Source: Chrysogorgia sp. JL179-B06 (lineage: Eukaryota; Cnidaria; Anthozoa; Scleralcyonacea; Chrysogorgiidae). Taken from it: DNA of 64,000 nt. The stretch lies in contig JAYKKM010000159.1 of the NCBI GenBank assembly GCA_035772405.1, positions 1,308,501 through 1,372,500 of the forward strand, given 5' to 3'. Shown here in pieces: positions 1 through 10,119 of the stretch. The number at the start of each line of letters is the position of its first letter. The stretch's first letter is position 1. Both the position numbers and the translations under genes were made by a program. The notes beneath the pieces are model-generated. The model saw only the letters and a list, made by a program, of their open reading frames with translations, did no database searches and had not been told where the DNA came from.

Positions 1-339
1 ATAATATTCTCATATACTTTGCAATGGAGGTATGTCGGTCAGATATAAATGTTGTTATGCAAATTCCATATGCAATAAGGTAGTCCATGCACAGTTTAAA
101 GCACATAAATTCCATATGACTGCTTCCTGCTTGATTTCTCTGAAATTTAAAGGGAATACAATTCAGTAAATGCTATACAGAACCAGACACTACATTTGGT
201 AATGTATACTGTATCTGGTTATTGGGTCATTCCAAAACAACATCCATACCTTCCCCACATAGACAATTTGTGCCACCCAGTGAGCTAGGAGAGTTACAAT
301 CTAAGTAAAATGGTTAAAGTGGAATGACCCATTACTTAC

Positions 340-2875
340 CTGCACAAGGTCAAAGTGTACTATTTGTGCAAAAGTACAGCAAAATATTGTGTACGCACAT
401 AATTTTGCTGAATGGCCCATATTATCATGGCGTCCATCCCCTGACATCACAACACCATCTTTTACTTGCTCAGCTTTTTGTAGTAAACTGTTCTGGTATT
501 TTTTCCAATGCAAATAAATAGCTGGAAACAACAATTTCTACAAAGGAAGATATTAACTCATTAAGTCCCCAATGCAATACCATACTTTGTTTTACATTCA
601 ATTGTCCAACATCAGACGACTTTACTTATCAAGAGAAGGGTGTTGGGTGTTAATGGGTTAACAGGACTGTCTCTCAACATGCCTCTTGTTACGCCATTAA
701 TCCACAATACGCCTTATTTTGTTATTTAACGCTATTGCCAAACAACTTTACTTGCCAAGGGGAAAGCAATGGGTTGATATGAGTACAAGTTGAACAAGAT
801 TAAATATGTGCAGCTAAGAGTCTTTACTTACTCTCTGGTAACGAAAGTATGTACGTAGAGAAATACATGAAAGACCCATGTGTGAGAAAATTTGCAGAAC
901 TTTTGTGATCGATCCACCAACAAAAGTAGAATTGCCATGGACAGAAGAAAGTTTCCAGCAGCAATTCCCATATTTGGCATGTTTGGTTGACTGTGCCAAT
1001 TAGAATCCTTCTGCTTGCATGTGGGGTTACCGCATGTTGGGGTTACAACAACCTTTGTACCAACTTGGCGTGTCTCAATCAAAGGATTGCCAGACTTGCA
1101 GGTATGGCTGAATTTGAACAGTAGGAGGAGTTGTGTCCAAAATACAATAAATGTTGGTTCTGTTCGGATATTTCCATCTATTGTTGGTAACCTGTAAAGT
1201 AAAAACACAGTCTCTTAGATGTAGGGAATACTGCACCTGCCAAGACTTTGGGGGAGGTCATTACAATCAGGGAAGACAATGCTTTCCTTTTTACTAGTTT
1301 GTGTCCACATCATAATGACCATTCACTGGTGCAAGTTTACAGTTATTTAACAGAAACTTACTGAGCTTCCAGTTCATCTTCCAAATCATCTTTATCTTCC
1401 GCATCATAGATTTCATCTGTTTCGATCATGTACGGTTGGTCCATCTCACTTTCTTTTTCATAATCTTCATCATCATTCATGCAATTGTCATCAGTATCGC
1501 ATTCCTGATACAGGTCTTCTATTTTCTCGACATTCTCGTCTATCGACTCCTATTGAAGCAGTTCTTCAAGGTGTTTTACTATAGAGGAATATTAATGTGG
1601 AAAATAACAAGATTAATGTATCAGTCAAACGAAAGCATGGTGCCGAGGGGGCCCCTCGGGCACATCCCATGCTTTTTTACATTTTTTCAATTATGTTGTT
1701 GAATTCCAGGGATGGATGGCACAGGAAAATGCCCCAGCCCTGAAAGAAGGTTCCTTTTTCAATACCGCTGGCCTTGGATATGCATAACAAGCAAATGCTG
1801 CATGGATGCTGGGGCCAGAGCATGTCGATACTTGGACCTGACTGATGAGTTGCTGGCACAATTATACACAATACATCATTCACTTTTTTCCAGGCAATAT
1901 TTCCATTTTTTTATTTTGAAAATTAGGTTTACTGAGGCTGCACACACCTTTACGTTTCATGTTTCTCAGTCTCTATCCTTCTTTTTCTTGCTTGCTTGCA
2001 GAGATATAACTTTATTTCTCAACCTTCTGTTTGTCTCAAGAAATAAATTATCTTCGTCATCTCTTTCCATGCATTCGTCCATTTGCTGGGTATTTGTATC
2101 TGTAGGACTAAGCTGTTTATAAGCAATCAAAAACATCTATATATTTTTTTTATCTATATATTGTCGTGAATACGTGAAAACATATTTTCACAAATTTATC
2201 ATATTTTATCTGTTTTATCGACTTGTATAAGCACCGCAATTTTTTACTTACAAGCTCATCACAGCAAGTTTCTTTAACCGGTGTCAATATCTCTTCTGCA
2301 CTCCCAAAATTCGAACTCGAAGTTGGTTGATGCCTTGTCGTCCTCGACCTCGGGGTATCGTCTGGTTCTTTCCCAAGTAGATTTCTTATAACCTTGAAGA
2401 CAGAAAGAAATTAGACGAAACCGTTAGTGATTTGCTAGCTAACATGGGGCACTTAATATTAAAATTTGAAGAAAAAACAACGTAAAGCAATTACCCATCG
2501 CTTGCTTCTCGTACTTTGCGTCTGCAGGTTGGGCGCAACTTCCTTCGTCTTCGATGATGAGGCATGGATGGTAGGGAAAACGCAAACTCCGGCCCAGTTC
2601 GTCAGTCTTTAGCTTCGGATAGTTAGGCTTACTGAGTCCCGGCAACGAAACAAATCGCCTCTCGTAATCCTCTGGTGTAAAATGGTCCGAGCATATAGTC
2701 GAAGTCTTCGACGCTACAAACAAATGGTTTGCGGAAATAAAATCAACCCATAATTTTCTTCTTCTCTTAGCTTTAGCGCGCTCGTCATTGAAGTATGGAA
2801 TAGTATGTATAGACTTATTCCATCTTTTAAGCTTGCTTTGTTGGTACAGTTAGCAGCAACACAGTAAAAAGGCAT
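340..2875 (-). pseudogene. THAP-domain transposase-like gene, partial, with frameshifts
   Basis: Minus-strand spliced gene truncated at the left window edge. Exon A (2875-2495) starts ATG and encodes a THAP zinc-finger: an N-terminal C-x4-C, then STICSDHFTPEDY, then VFPTIHA, spread over two frames by compensating shifts near 2796-2812 and 2585-2600. Exon B (2392-2252) and the acidic exon C (1549-1362) are open and in phase. Exon D (1191-832) begins LPTIDGNIRTEP and has one net frameshift near 915-945. Exon E (537-340) contains VVMSGDGRHDNMGHSAK, which looks like a catalytic-core segment. Every listed exon is bounded by AG and GT, several with full GTAAGT donors. From memory it belongs to a multi-copy cnidarian and fish family of THAP transposase-like proteins. 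Intact splice sites with broken frames mean either a recent pseudogene or assembly indels. Confidence 0.6.
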
Positions 2876-3119
2876 ATCTTTTACGATCACGAAATTTACA
2901 TATATTTACGCGCCAAGAGTCACTCACTTACGTGACGTAACAAATAACGCTCGTTCCAGTTTCCTACAAGTCTATTTCAATCACGGACGCGTGCCATCCA
3001 AAAGCCCAATTTTGGCGTGTTCAAACGGCTCTAAATTTTTTTCTTTTTAATGAAATCGCAAAACACTATACTAAATGTGTACTATTAATAGACAGAAAAT
3101 CATTTTTTGTGTCAGGGGC

Positions 3120-3470
3120 ACTTTAATAACCTGGCTGCACGATTTTGTAATTTTTGAAGTTTATCAGCGAGGGTTTTGTTGCAATTATCCCAAACGATGC
3201 AACAGTTATCAGAATGTGGTTGAACTAACGAATTGAAAATTAACTGTAGCGTCGTATCGATCTTACACGTTTTAGATAGCTTATTAATATGTACGTTCCA
3301 AGACGGATTCTCATCTGTGATACCACGTGGACAATAAACGCTTCTGTGAGAGAAAACCGTTTACGAAGCATTTTTTATTGCGAAGAATTCCATGACCCAC
3401 GGTGTCAAACGTTTTCTTGAGGTCTACGAAAACTACAGCGTTAACGTTGTCACGTTCAATAATTATATAC
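3120..3470 (-). pseudogene. LINE reverse transcriptase relic
   Basis: On the minus strand, 3440-3370 reads VVFVDLKKTFDTVGH, the conserved reverse transcriptase segment around the first catalytic aspartate. The stretch at 3135-3200 resembles the LINE-derived sequence near 58300-58360. There is no long open frame, so this is an old 5'-truncated fragment. Confidence 0.5.
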
Positions 3471-3758
3471 GTCAAGTCTACAGTAGCTTTTCAATAGACA
3501 GATCGATAGACAGGTCGAGGCGTGGTGAGAACTTGATATTACAGCGAACATAAAAACAAACACCTCTGCCAAATCTACCAGTGACGCTTCTATCCAGATA
3601 TATGCACCTAGTTATCGTTAATAGTAGAATCAAGCCTTGTCTCATTTATTTCTAATACATTTTTTCAACAATCAAAACTCTTAGCTCGTCGATGAGCTTT
3701 ATGTATATGACTATATTAAATCCTCTCTAATCAATTAATTGCTATATACTGTGTTTAT

Positions 3759-4256
3759 ATATAGGGGATCACTGGACACATATAGGGGATCACTGGACAC
3801 ATATAGGGGATCACTGGGCACATATAGGGGATCACTGGACACATAGTGGATCACTGGACACATATGGATCACTGGACACATATAGGGGATCACTGGACAC
3901 ATATAGTAGATCACTGGACACATATAGGGATCACTGGACACATATAGGGGATCACTGGACACATATATTGGATCACTGGACACATATAGGGGATCACTGG
4001 ACACATATAGGGGATCACTGGACACATATAGGGGATCACTGGACACATATAGGAGATCGCTGGACACATATAGGGGATCACTGGACACACAGGGGATCAC
4101 TGGACACATATAGGGAATCACTCGACACATATAGGAAATCACTCGACACATATAGGGGATCACTCGACACACATATAGGGGATCACTGGACACATAGGGG
4201 ATCACTGGACACACATAGGGGATCACTTGACACATATAGGGGATCACTCGACACCC
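3759..4256. repeat. 21-bp minisatellite
   Basis: About 23 tandem copies of a unit close to GGATCACTGGACACATATAGG, with length variants at 3845-3930 and 4080-4200. Because 21 is a multiple of three and the unit lacks stops in some frames, it gives long false reading frames on both strands. Confidence 0.95.
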
Positions 4257-4323
4257 GGGATAAATTTTATTTGGCCTAACAAGACTATATTCATAAGAGG
4301 TCATGGCTAAATGGAATACTCGT

Positions 4324-4578
4324 AGTTGAGGTGACCGTGAGGTACTAGGTCTGAGTCGTCTTCTGGACGATCGTTTTTAGTATCCGCGAGAGGTTGGACG
4401 AAATAAGAGATTGTTTCATGGAACTGCTAACCCCAAAACAACTTAGATCCTAACCCCCCGCCTAATAAGTATTCTAACCCCCCACCTAATGGTTTTCTAA
4501 TACTAACTTTAATACTAATACTGATAAAAGGATAGTCCAGAAGATGACTCAGACCTAGTACCTCACGGACACCTCAAC
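4324..4578. mobile_element. Foldback MITE-like element, copy A
   Basis: Arms of about 44 bp, 4324-4367 and 4535-4578, are near-perfect inverted copies (GTTGAGGTG...TCTTCTGGAC against GTCCAGAAGA...CACCTCAAC). The interior is rich in CTAACCCC. No coding capacity. A related copy next door is split by the Polinton. Confidence 0.7.
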
Positions 4579-4579
4579 C

Positions 4580-4757
4580 CATCACGGGCGGAGAGGGAGG
4601 GTGGACATGCCATTTATCCCGGTAAGCGGCAAGCAATCGTCTTCTGGACGATCTTTTTTAGTATCTGCGAGAGATGCCTATATTATGATAATACATCATA
4701 GAACTACATGCTAACCCCAAAACAACTTAGATCCTAACCCTAACTTTTCTAACCCTA
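4580..4757. mobile_element. Left half of foldback element copy B, split by the Polinton
   Basis: The left arm, beginning CATCACGGGCGGAGAG and including GCAAGCAATCGTCTTCTGGA, is the inverted counterpart of 23447-23521 on the far side of the Polinton. The two halves therefore formed one element before insertion. The break lies in CTAACCC-rich DNA. Confidence 0.7.
4752..4757. repeat. Polinton target-site duplication, left (ACCCTA)
   Basis: ACCCTA directly abuts the element's first bases AGTAGTATAGC and is repeated exactly at 23382-23387. A 6-bp duplication is the known Polinton signature. Confidence 0.9.
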
Positions 4758-4926
4758 AGTAGTATAGCAAGTGGGGCTGCGAGCCCAATCGACCTCAACC
4801 GTGAATATAAATACCAAAACATCACCAAATTTAGCCAAGTCACGACTCGACAAATTTGGTGATGTTTTGGTATTTATACTCACGGTTGAGGTCGAATAAG
4901 CCCACAGCCCCACTTGCTATACTACT
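4758..4926. repeat. 169-bp terminal palindrome, left tip
   Basis: Arms 4758-4834 and 4850-4926 pair with few mismatches. Each arm runs AGTAGTATAGCAAGTGGGGC, then GACCTCAACCGTGA, then TATAAATACCAAAACATCAC. The tip can therefore fold back on itself, and TATAAATA occurs in both orientations. A role as a hairpin origin, priming end or bidirectional promoter is inference. Confidence 0.88.
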
Positions 4927-5257
4927 ACAGCAATCGTTAGTCAATCTAAATACCCCTCCCACGTTTTCTACTAAATTGATGCCAAACACACGCGAGACAA
5001 CACCAAATCACTATTTTAACGAAATACGACACATTTCATCAAATTTAGAGAAAGTTTTGTGTCGTCATTTTCGCATTTGTGTTTGACAAACTATGACTGA
5101 CGCGCTCTAACCATTGTTTCAATTCGTGCGCGAAAAAAAGCCACTAGATTGTGATTCTAGTGATGATGTTTAATAAATTTCAGCGAGAGAGCCACTAGAG
5201 TCTAGTGTTAAATAGATTTCATATGCGATACCTGCTATACGAATCGAGGTCACCTGT

Positions 5258-5427
5258 CGATGTTGCTAACAACAACATTCCATTGCGAATAGCAACTACG
5301 ATTTTTTAAAAAAATGTTTTCACTTTGAAAAAATATTTTCACTTTGAAAAAATATTTTCGTTTTAAAATATTTTTTTCAAAAAGTTGTGGTTGCTATTCG
5401 CAATGGAATGTTGTTGTTAGCAACACA
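5258..5427. repeat. Internal hairpin inside the left TIR
   Basis: Inverted arms of about 40 bp (GTTGCTAACAACAACATTCC near 5262 and its inverse near 5410) flank an AT-rich loop of repeated CACTTTGAAAAAATATTTT. The right TIR carries the same structure at 22712-22881. Confidence 0.8.
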
Positions 5428-5689
5428 CCACGTACAACCACCTGCTGTCGTGCTGACTATGAGAGAAGAATCGCAGTGTTTGAAGAAGGAGTGAGGACCA
5501 CCATGCTAAGACTGTCTAACTTTGAGCGTACTCGTTAAATCGTACACTATAAATATCGTGAATAAAAAACTGTTGTGTGAATGGGCTCGCGCGGTTGTTA
5601 TGAAACCACCTGCTAGCATGCAAATTAGTCCACCCGCTCACTATTTTCAGTGTTTGTCGCACTTCTGAAATGGTGGTCGTACACATATT

Positions 5690-5890
5690 TTGACGTTGTG
5701 ATTCCTCCCGACAACAAGCCCAAGAAAGGCACGTATGGCGTCACAATCGCGACAACGCTTTCGACGGGTCTTTTTGCAACTTGTCGTTTAGTTCGTCAGG
5801 ATTTTCAATAGCATTCAACCCATCCAGTAAGCTAGCGAATTTGTTGATTAACAAGTCGGTGAGAAAAGCGTTTGCAATTTCGCACGCGTG
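5690..5890 (-). pseudogene. Truncated copy of the 22006 gene tail within the left TIR
   Basis: The minus strand matches the 3' third of the gene ending at 22515. A 16-bp deletion near 5765 (right copy near 22355-22371) breaks the frame, and homology stops near 5885. The left TIR seems to have been written from the right end, then decayed. Confidence 0.75.
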
Positions 5891-5925
5891 GAGAGAGTGA
5901 CCTTATGGGAATCACGTCGCAGTGT

Positions 5926-8900
5926 TTAAGGTATGTCTCTCACTACAATGTTTTTGTGACCATATGCGTAGGAGTCAATACCATTTTCTAAAAGGTATCG
6001 TTTATCATCAAAACAGGATAGCGACACTTTGTTAATTTCGTAACTACCTAGCTGATGTTTGACGCTTCTAATGGTCTTCATCGTGTGTCGCAATTGTTTC
6101 TGCTCAAGTAACACACTTTTATAATCTTCGTGCTTGATCACTTTTTTAATTATATTCTTTCTAATACCTTTAGCGGTTTTCCCACCACCCCCATCCTCTT
6201 TCAAATAGCTGTACATTTTACTGCGCAACCCAACGAACTCAATAATTGGTGTTCCAGCGCACTCGTCTTTCATCTTGCCAATAACTTTCTTATTCTCTTT
6301 GAAAGCGAACGGGTTGTCTGCAGGGTAATCGCTATTGTCAAACTTTTCGCGCTCCATCATGAAGTCAGAGTAGACGTCGTCAGTTTTGATTGTGTACAAC
6401 AGACTGTCAGTGTCGGTGAAGTGTAGTCTGCAGGTATCGCTAGAGTACTTTTTCATGATATAGTTGTAGTGGAAGTCATACATCAACGTTTTGCTCAAGT
6501 CTAGTATGCACATACCCACGTATGCAGGTCTATTTAATGTCAGCGTCTCTTTGACTTTGTGGACAGCGACTAAATTCTCGCTAAATATCTTGCAAGACAC
6601 AAACGTAGGCTTTGAGACAAGCTTTTCTAACTTTTTCTCGGTGGTCACTAATCTTACATCCACACGCTTCCTCAAATTCTCCATTGTTTTTCCAAACACA
6701 CTGTTGTTCATCAACTTGAAGAAATCCTTCTCGAAAGCGTTCTTAGCCGCGGTTCTCTTGACTGTGTTAAAGTCGATGTACTTACCCAACCACTTGGACT
6801 GGTCAAACTGTAGGACCCTATGAATCTTTTTGATTTTCAATCCAAGATCCATATACAACTGCAGATTTCTATAGTGACACACATACTTTTTTTTGTCCAT
6901 CAAATTAGTCACCAGCTTTTTCACACCACCAACACTCACGTTAAACTTATTTTTGATTTTTGTGCAGTACTCCGACAACATGTCAACAGTTATTTCCATC
7001 TTCTCAGGAGCCAGCGGGTAGTCGTTATGTAGGTCATGCAAATGGGCTGAATACTCCAAGTCGACCTCGAGCAGTAAGCCCTTTTTACTATTGTTGTGAT
7101 AGTCGCATAGATTAACCTTTTTTATTTCTTTCTCAGTCAACCACTTGAAGCCACCCGTAGGTAGACTTCGACTCATTGCCCACCCATATAAATTGTTGGC
7201 GTCAAGGTACATCAAATACTTCGACTCTTGCGCTTTGTCATACCCCTTCATATATTTATTGTTCGCCACGCCATGTCTGTTGCATATGTAGCTCACACCA
7301 CCACGCATACCTAATTCTACGAACTGGAACATGTCGATGTCGGACAATAACTCGAGTTCTACTCCAGTCATCTTTAACATAGCATCCCAAGCCAATCCAG
7401 GCGACGTGAAATAATGGCAAGGGTCTAGTTTATACTCACGGTGACATGTCTTTCTAAAGTTCTCAAAAACGTCGGCAAGCAAGAGCACATCACTTTTCAA
7501 GTACAGGTCGTGGTACCCACCCATACTCTCAACGTCGAAGTAGTCCCACACGTCGATGGCACGCTCATGCATTTCTTCCGTAATGTGCTCATCATTCAGA
7601 ATGCTGTAGAAGTCCTTTTTGGAGGGTAGCTCGCATTCGTCGAATTTATCAAAGGAGTCCATATAATCATAGGGATAGACCCCCTTTCTTGTCATAAGTG
7701 CCAACCCGTCGTCACGAAACACTTCTGACGTGTACTTGAAAGCGTCCCTTGGTAGGTTCTTCACCAAGTTGTCTAGACCACTACCCATGAACTGAAAGCT
7801 GTCCAAGAATACCAAGTTTTTTCCAAGCATGAACGCCATGTACTTCTCCATGTTGTTCGGTATCACATTTATGTCTTGACCAAACTTGCCAATCTCCTGC
7901 ATAATGAAATGGCTATCGTAGCCGCGTAGGTTATGAAAGATCACAGGAATTTTGTCAGTCAACTTAAAGTTCACGTTACACTGACGATGTGCGGACCCTC
8001 TGTACTTACCTGACACATGACAGTGGTCTCTCACTCTAACGTCAGCGCTAGTGTACTCAACACTGCAAATATGGCAACTTTTAGCCTCGTCAAAGTTCCT
8101 CTTATCGGCGTTAGTCAGTATCATTTCTTTGTTAAAGTGACTCTCAGATGTCTCTTTACAATATTCAACAATCTCTAACATCTCCCCAATGAACTTGTTG
8201 ACTGCGTTTTCACCGCGATACACTTTTACTGGCTTACTGTACTCATTGTCGTAGCAACAAACCAATTTATACCCATAACCGCAGTCAACGTGTCTCTGAT
8301 AAGCGTTTGTGTAGCTACACTCGCTTGATGGCGTCGCTGTGTGCACCTTCTGTGTGATAGCCTCAAAGTCTGCATACACCACAAATGGTACATTTAATTG
8401 TCTGCTAAAATTCTCATATTTCACTTTCGCACCTTTTTGTGGCATTTTAATAGCTTGCCTCCCATTAATGACCAAACACACTTCCACATGGCGTTCAAGC
8501 ACATCCGCACGGGTGAAACATTGCAAACAATACCTGCAAAAGTGCTTTCTCGCCTTATGCTCTGTTTGGCGGTACATGAATTTGTTAAAATCGCGAATGT
8601 ACACATAATGCTTGTTGCCCACGTCATTAGTTATCAACAATAGGTCCATATGGTCAGGGTACGCCTCCTTAGAGACGTACACAGGGAATGGCTGCTTATT
8701 TTCGTACCCAAAAACGTTAATGCTAATCTCGTTAGCCTTTTCGATCTTGTTGTAGTCTTTGAGTGTGACTGGGAAGTCAATTCCGTCATAATTCAGCTCA
8801 CCGACACGCTTAGCGTACTTCGACGTTCTGTCAGAGTGTTTTCCAACAGGAAACTTGTGCGCAAGGTGACACCATCTAAAGCACTCGTTGTCATCATCGT

Positions 8901-9516
8901 TATTTACGTTTACCAAGCCCTTCATACTGTTGCGCAGCTCCTTTGGCAACACAATGTAGCTACTCCCATGCAAAGGTCTGTAAATAGCGACATTAACGTA
9001 GTGTGCGTCTATTTTGTCGATAGTCCATCCAGACCCCTCAGATAACCACCCAGCTACCCGCGTTAGAATCTGCTCCGATCCACGGTTGGCAACACCTTCA
9101 ATGTCACGCTCATTAATGATGACAAACGTTTCGCTGTTAAAGTAGGCAGTTTTGTATGTGGTCTTATTGAGTTCTAAAACTTTCTCAAAAGTGACCTTAA
9201 CTGTCTCTACCACTTTCATTCCATTGGTCTCACCTAGTTCACGTCTCAAAAGGTTAGTGACAGCGCTTCTACTACCATTTACCTGATTGATGTCTCTGTC
9301 GTCAATTACCTCGACTCCATAAGACCTTGTGAACCCTCTCAGTGCTCGATCCAACAGATGTGTTGACGGTGCGAGGTCTTCGACTACAGGTTGTGTTTCT
9401 TGGTCTCCAAAAAAGCCGTGAACGTTGGTTGCTTCATCTGTTAGTGAATTGACAACGGCTGCACTCGTCTTATGCGCCCGTCTTTTTGTCAGCGGGTTTT
9501 TCACAGTCCGACTCAT
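5926..9516 (-). CDS. polB: Protein-primed DNA polymerase B (pPolB)
   Basis: Replicative polymerase of the element, intact at 1,196 residues. Order of motifs: zinc-finger-like C-x2-C...H-x4-C at about 327-347, exonuclease I VVYADFEA (about 379-386), a Cys/His cluster CHIC...DHCH...HRQC (about 481-514) resembling endonuclease VII zinc modules, exonuclease II FHNLRGYDSHF (about 527-537), exonuclease III YHDLYLKSD (about 668-676), polymerase motif A YLDANNLYGWAMS (about 770-782), motif B MNNSVFGKTMENLR (about 936-949) and motif C TDTDSLLY (about 1034-1041). Long insertions between A and B fit the protein-primed TPR type. The extended N-terminus could hold the terminal-protein function, as proposed for other Polintons. 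The start follows the GTAGTATA motif by about 10 nt. Confidence 0.97.
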   Translation of the reverse strand: MSRTVKNPLTKRRAHKTSAAVVNSLTDEATNVHGFFGDQETQPVVEDLAPSTHLLDRALRGFTRSYGVEVIDDRDINQVNGSRSAVTNLLRRELGETNGMKVVETVKVTFEKVLELNKTTYKTAYFNSETFVIINERDIEGVANRGSEQILTRVAGWLSEGSGWTIDKIDAHYVNVAIYRPLHGSSYIVLPKELRNSMKGLVNVNNDDDNECFRWCHLAHKFPVGKHSDRTSKYAKRVGELNYDGIDFPVTLKDYNKIEKANEISINVFGYENKQPFPVYVSKEAYPDHMDLLLITNDVGNKHYVYIRDFNKFMYRQTEHKARKHFCRYCLQCFTRADVLERHVEVCLVINGRQAIKMPQKGAKVKYENFSRQLNVPFVVYADFEAITQKVHTATPSSECSYTNAYQRHVDCGYGYKLVCCYDNEYSKPVKVYRGENAVNKFIGEMLEIVEYCKETSESHFNKEMILTNADKRNFDEAKSCHICSVEYTSADVRVRDHCHVSGKYRGSAHRQCNVNFKLTDKIPVIFHNLRGYDSHFIMQEIGKFGQDINVIPNNMEKYMAFMLGKNLVFLDSFQFMGSGLDNLVKNLPRDAFKYTSEVFRDDGLALMTRKGVYPYDYMDSFDKFDECELPSKKDFYSILNDEHITEEMHERAIDVWDYFDVESMGGYHDLYLKSDVLLLADVFENFRKTCHREYKLDPCHYFTSPGLAWDAMLKMTGVELELLSDIDMFQFVELGMRGGVSYICNRHGVANNKYMKGYDKAQESKYLMYLDANNLYGWAMSRSLPTGGFKWLTEKEIKKVNLCDYHNNSKKGLLLEVDLEYSAHLHDLHNDYPLAPEKMEITVDMLSEYCTKIKNKFNVSVGGVKKLVTNLMDKKKYVCHYRNLQLYMDLGLKIKKIHRVLQFDQSKWLGKYIDFNTVKRTAAKNAFEKDFFKLMNNSVFGKTMENLRKRVDVRLVTTEKKLEKLVSKPTFVSCKIFSENLVAVHKVKETLTLNRPAYVGMCILDLSKTLMYDFHYNYIMKKYSSDTCRLHFTDTDSLLYTIKTDDVYSDFMMEREKFDNSDYPADNPFAFKENKKVIGKMKDECAGTPIIEFVGLRSKMYSYLKEDGGGGKTAKGIRKNIIKKVIKHEDYKSVLLEQKQLRHTMKTIRSVKHQLGSYEINKVSLSCFDDKRYLLENGIDSYAYGHKNIVVRDIP

Positions 9517-9538
9517 TGGCTTCTATATACTACACTTG
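9517..9538 (-). promoter_or_regulatory. GTGTAGTATATAG motif upstream of polB
   Basis: Read on the minus strand, AAGTGTAGTATATAGAAGCC immediately precedes the polB ATG. It matches a motif seen before four other genes of the element and resembles the AGTAGTATAGC tip. Confidence 0.4.
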
Positions 9539-9539
9539 T

Positions 9540-10094
9540 TTATTTTTTCCTAAACCACTCGTCGTAATAATTGTCACCACTTTCGCACCATCCCAGCTTT
9601 GGGTACACCACCCCAAACAAATTGTCGTCAAACTTCTCTTTCACCTTCCCGTCTTTGAGGTCTGACACCTTCTTGAGTGTCTCGACTCGTCTTCTATGAC
9701 ACAACCTAATAATGTAGTATCCGTATCTGCTAACGTTTCTACCCTTTATCAAATCGCATGAGTGCAGCACATTGACAACTTTCAAGAAGTCCTCTTTTAT
9801 CAACTCAAGGTGCTCACCCTTCACAACGTTCCGTAGTCTTCTCCCCATCCACCAAGACCGTTTGTGAACGCTTTTTAATCGCGTGAGTCTCATGTCGCTG
9901 TAACTCTGAGTGTAACCCCATTCGATGTCGCCACACTTTGGACACGCGTACCCACCGCAGTCAGTCATGTTTTTCACAACGTCGCAATCCGAGCAGTAGT
10001 AAATTCTGAAGGTGTCCCCACACTCAGTTTGCATCTCACTCGCGATTTCGTCAATTGTCAAGCCATAACTCATCTGCCTCATAAGTTTGTCCAT
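9540..10094 (-). CDS. Zinc-ribbon protein, possibly VLTF3-like
   Basis: 184 residues. A zinc ribbon CSDC...CPKC (about residues 34-55) sits near the N-terminus, followed by a charged region with HKRSWWMGRRLRNVV and ILE/VLE-type helices. The layout, a CxxC-x16-CxxC ribbon then a Y/H-KR...H segment, recalls poxvirus-type late transcription factor VLTF3 (A2-like), found in many large DNA viruses. If so it would direct late transcription of the element. This rests on motif layout only. It lies 23 bp upstream of polB on the same strand and may be co-transcribed. Alternative: an unrelated DNA-binding zinc-ribbon protein. Confidence 0.6.
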   Translation of the reverse strand: MDKLMRQMSYGLTIDEIASEMQTECGDTFRIYYCSDCDVVKNMTDCGGYACPKCGDIEWGYTQSYSDMRLTRLKSVHKRSWWMGRRLRNVVKGEHLELIKEDFLKVVNVLHSCDLIKGRNVSRYGYYIIRLCHRRRVETLKKVSDLKDGKVKEKFDDNLFGVVYPKLGWCESGDNYYDEWFRKK

Positions 10095-10114
10095 CGCTTA
10101 TACTACTCCAACAT
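10095..10114 (-). promoter_or_regulatory. GGAGTAGTATAAG motif upstream of the zinc-ribbon gene
   Basis: Minus strand reads TTGGAGTAGTATAAGCG directly before the ATG. It shares AGTAGTATA with the Polinton tip and with motifs before polB, the 11269 gene, thymidine kinase and the Bro gene. Confidence 0.4.
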
Positions 10115-10119
10115 TTTTT

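Larger units (their letters stand above)
4758..5885. repeat. Left terminal inverted repeat of the Polinton
   Basis: About 1,128 bp, inverted relative to 22250-23381. The outer part, to about 5760, is nearly identical. The inner part, about 5765-5885, has diverged and carries a 16-bp deletion relative to the right copy. It contains a 169-bp terminal palindrome, a second hairpin (5258-5427) and repeated CTAGA(T/G)T(C/G)TAGTG-like motifs. The inner portion is a truncated antisense copy of the tail of the 22006 gene. Confidence 0.93.

Noticed and set aside
1620..1680. Rho-independent-like terminator (GC hairpin followed by T run)
   Set aside because: Bacterial terminator logic does not apply in this genome. 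It is more likely a small palindromic element inside the intron between exons B and C.
3735..4304. Long open frames on both strands (189 and 103 codons)
   Set aside because: Products of the 21-bp minisatellite, whose unit is a multiple of three and lacks stops in these frames.
4741..4757. Telomeric repeat insertion site
   Set aside because: CTAACCC occurs only a few irregular times and belongs to the foldback element. It is not a telomeric array.
4856..5538. Open frames inside the TIRs (76 and 64 codons), repeated at 22602-23283
   Set aside because: They run through palindromes and AT-rich loops. The two copies are identical only because the TIRs are. No domain or start context.
6130..9045. 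Plus-strand frames opposite polB
   Set aside because: Antisense shadows of the intact polymerase gene, without homology.
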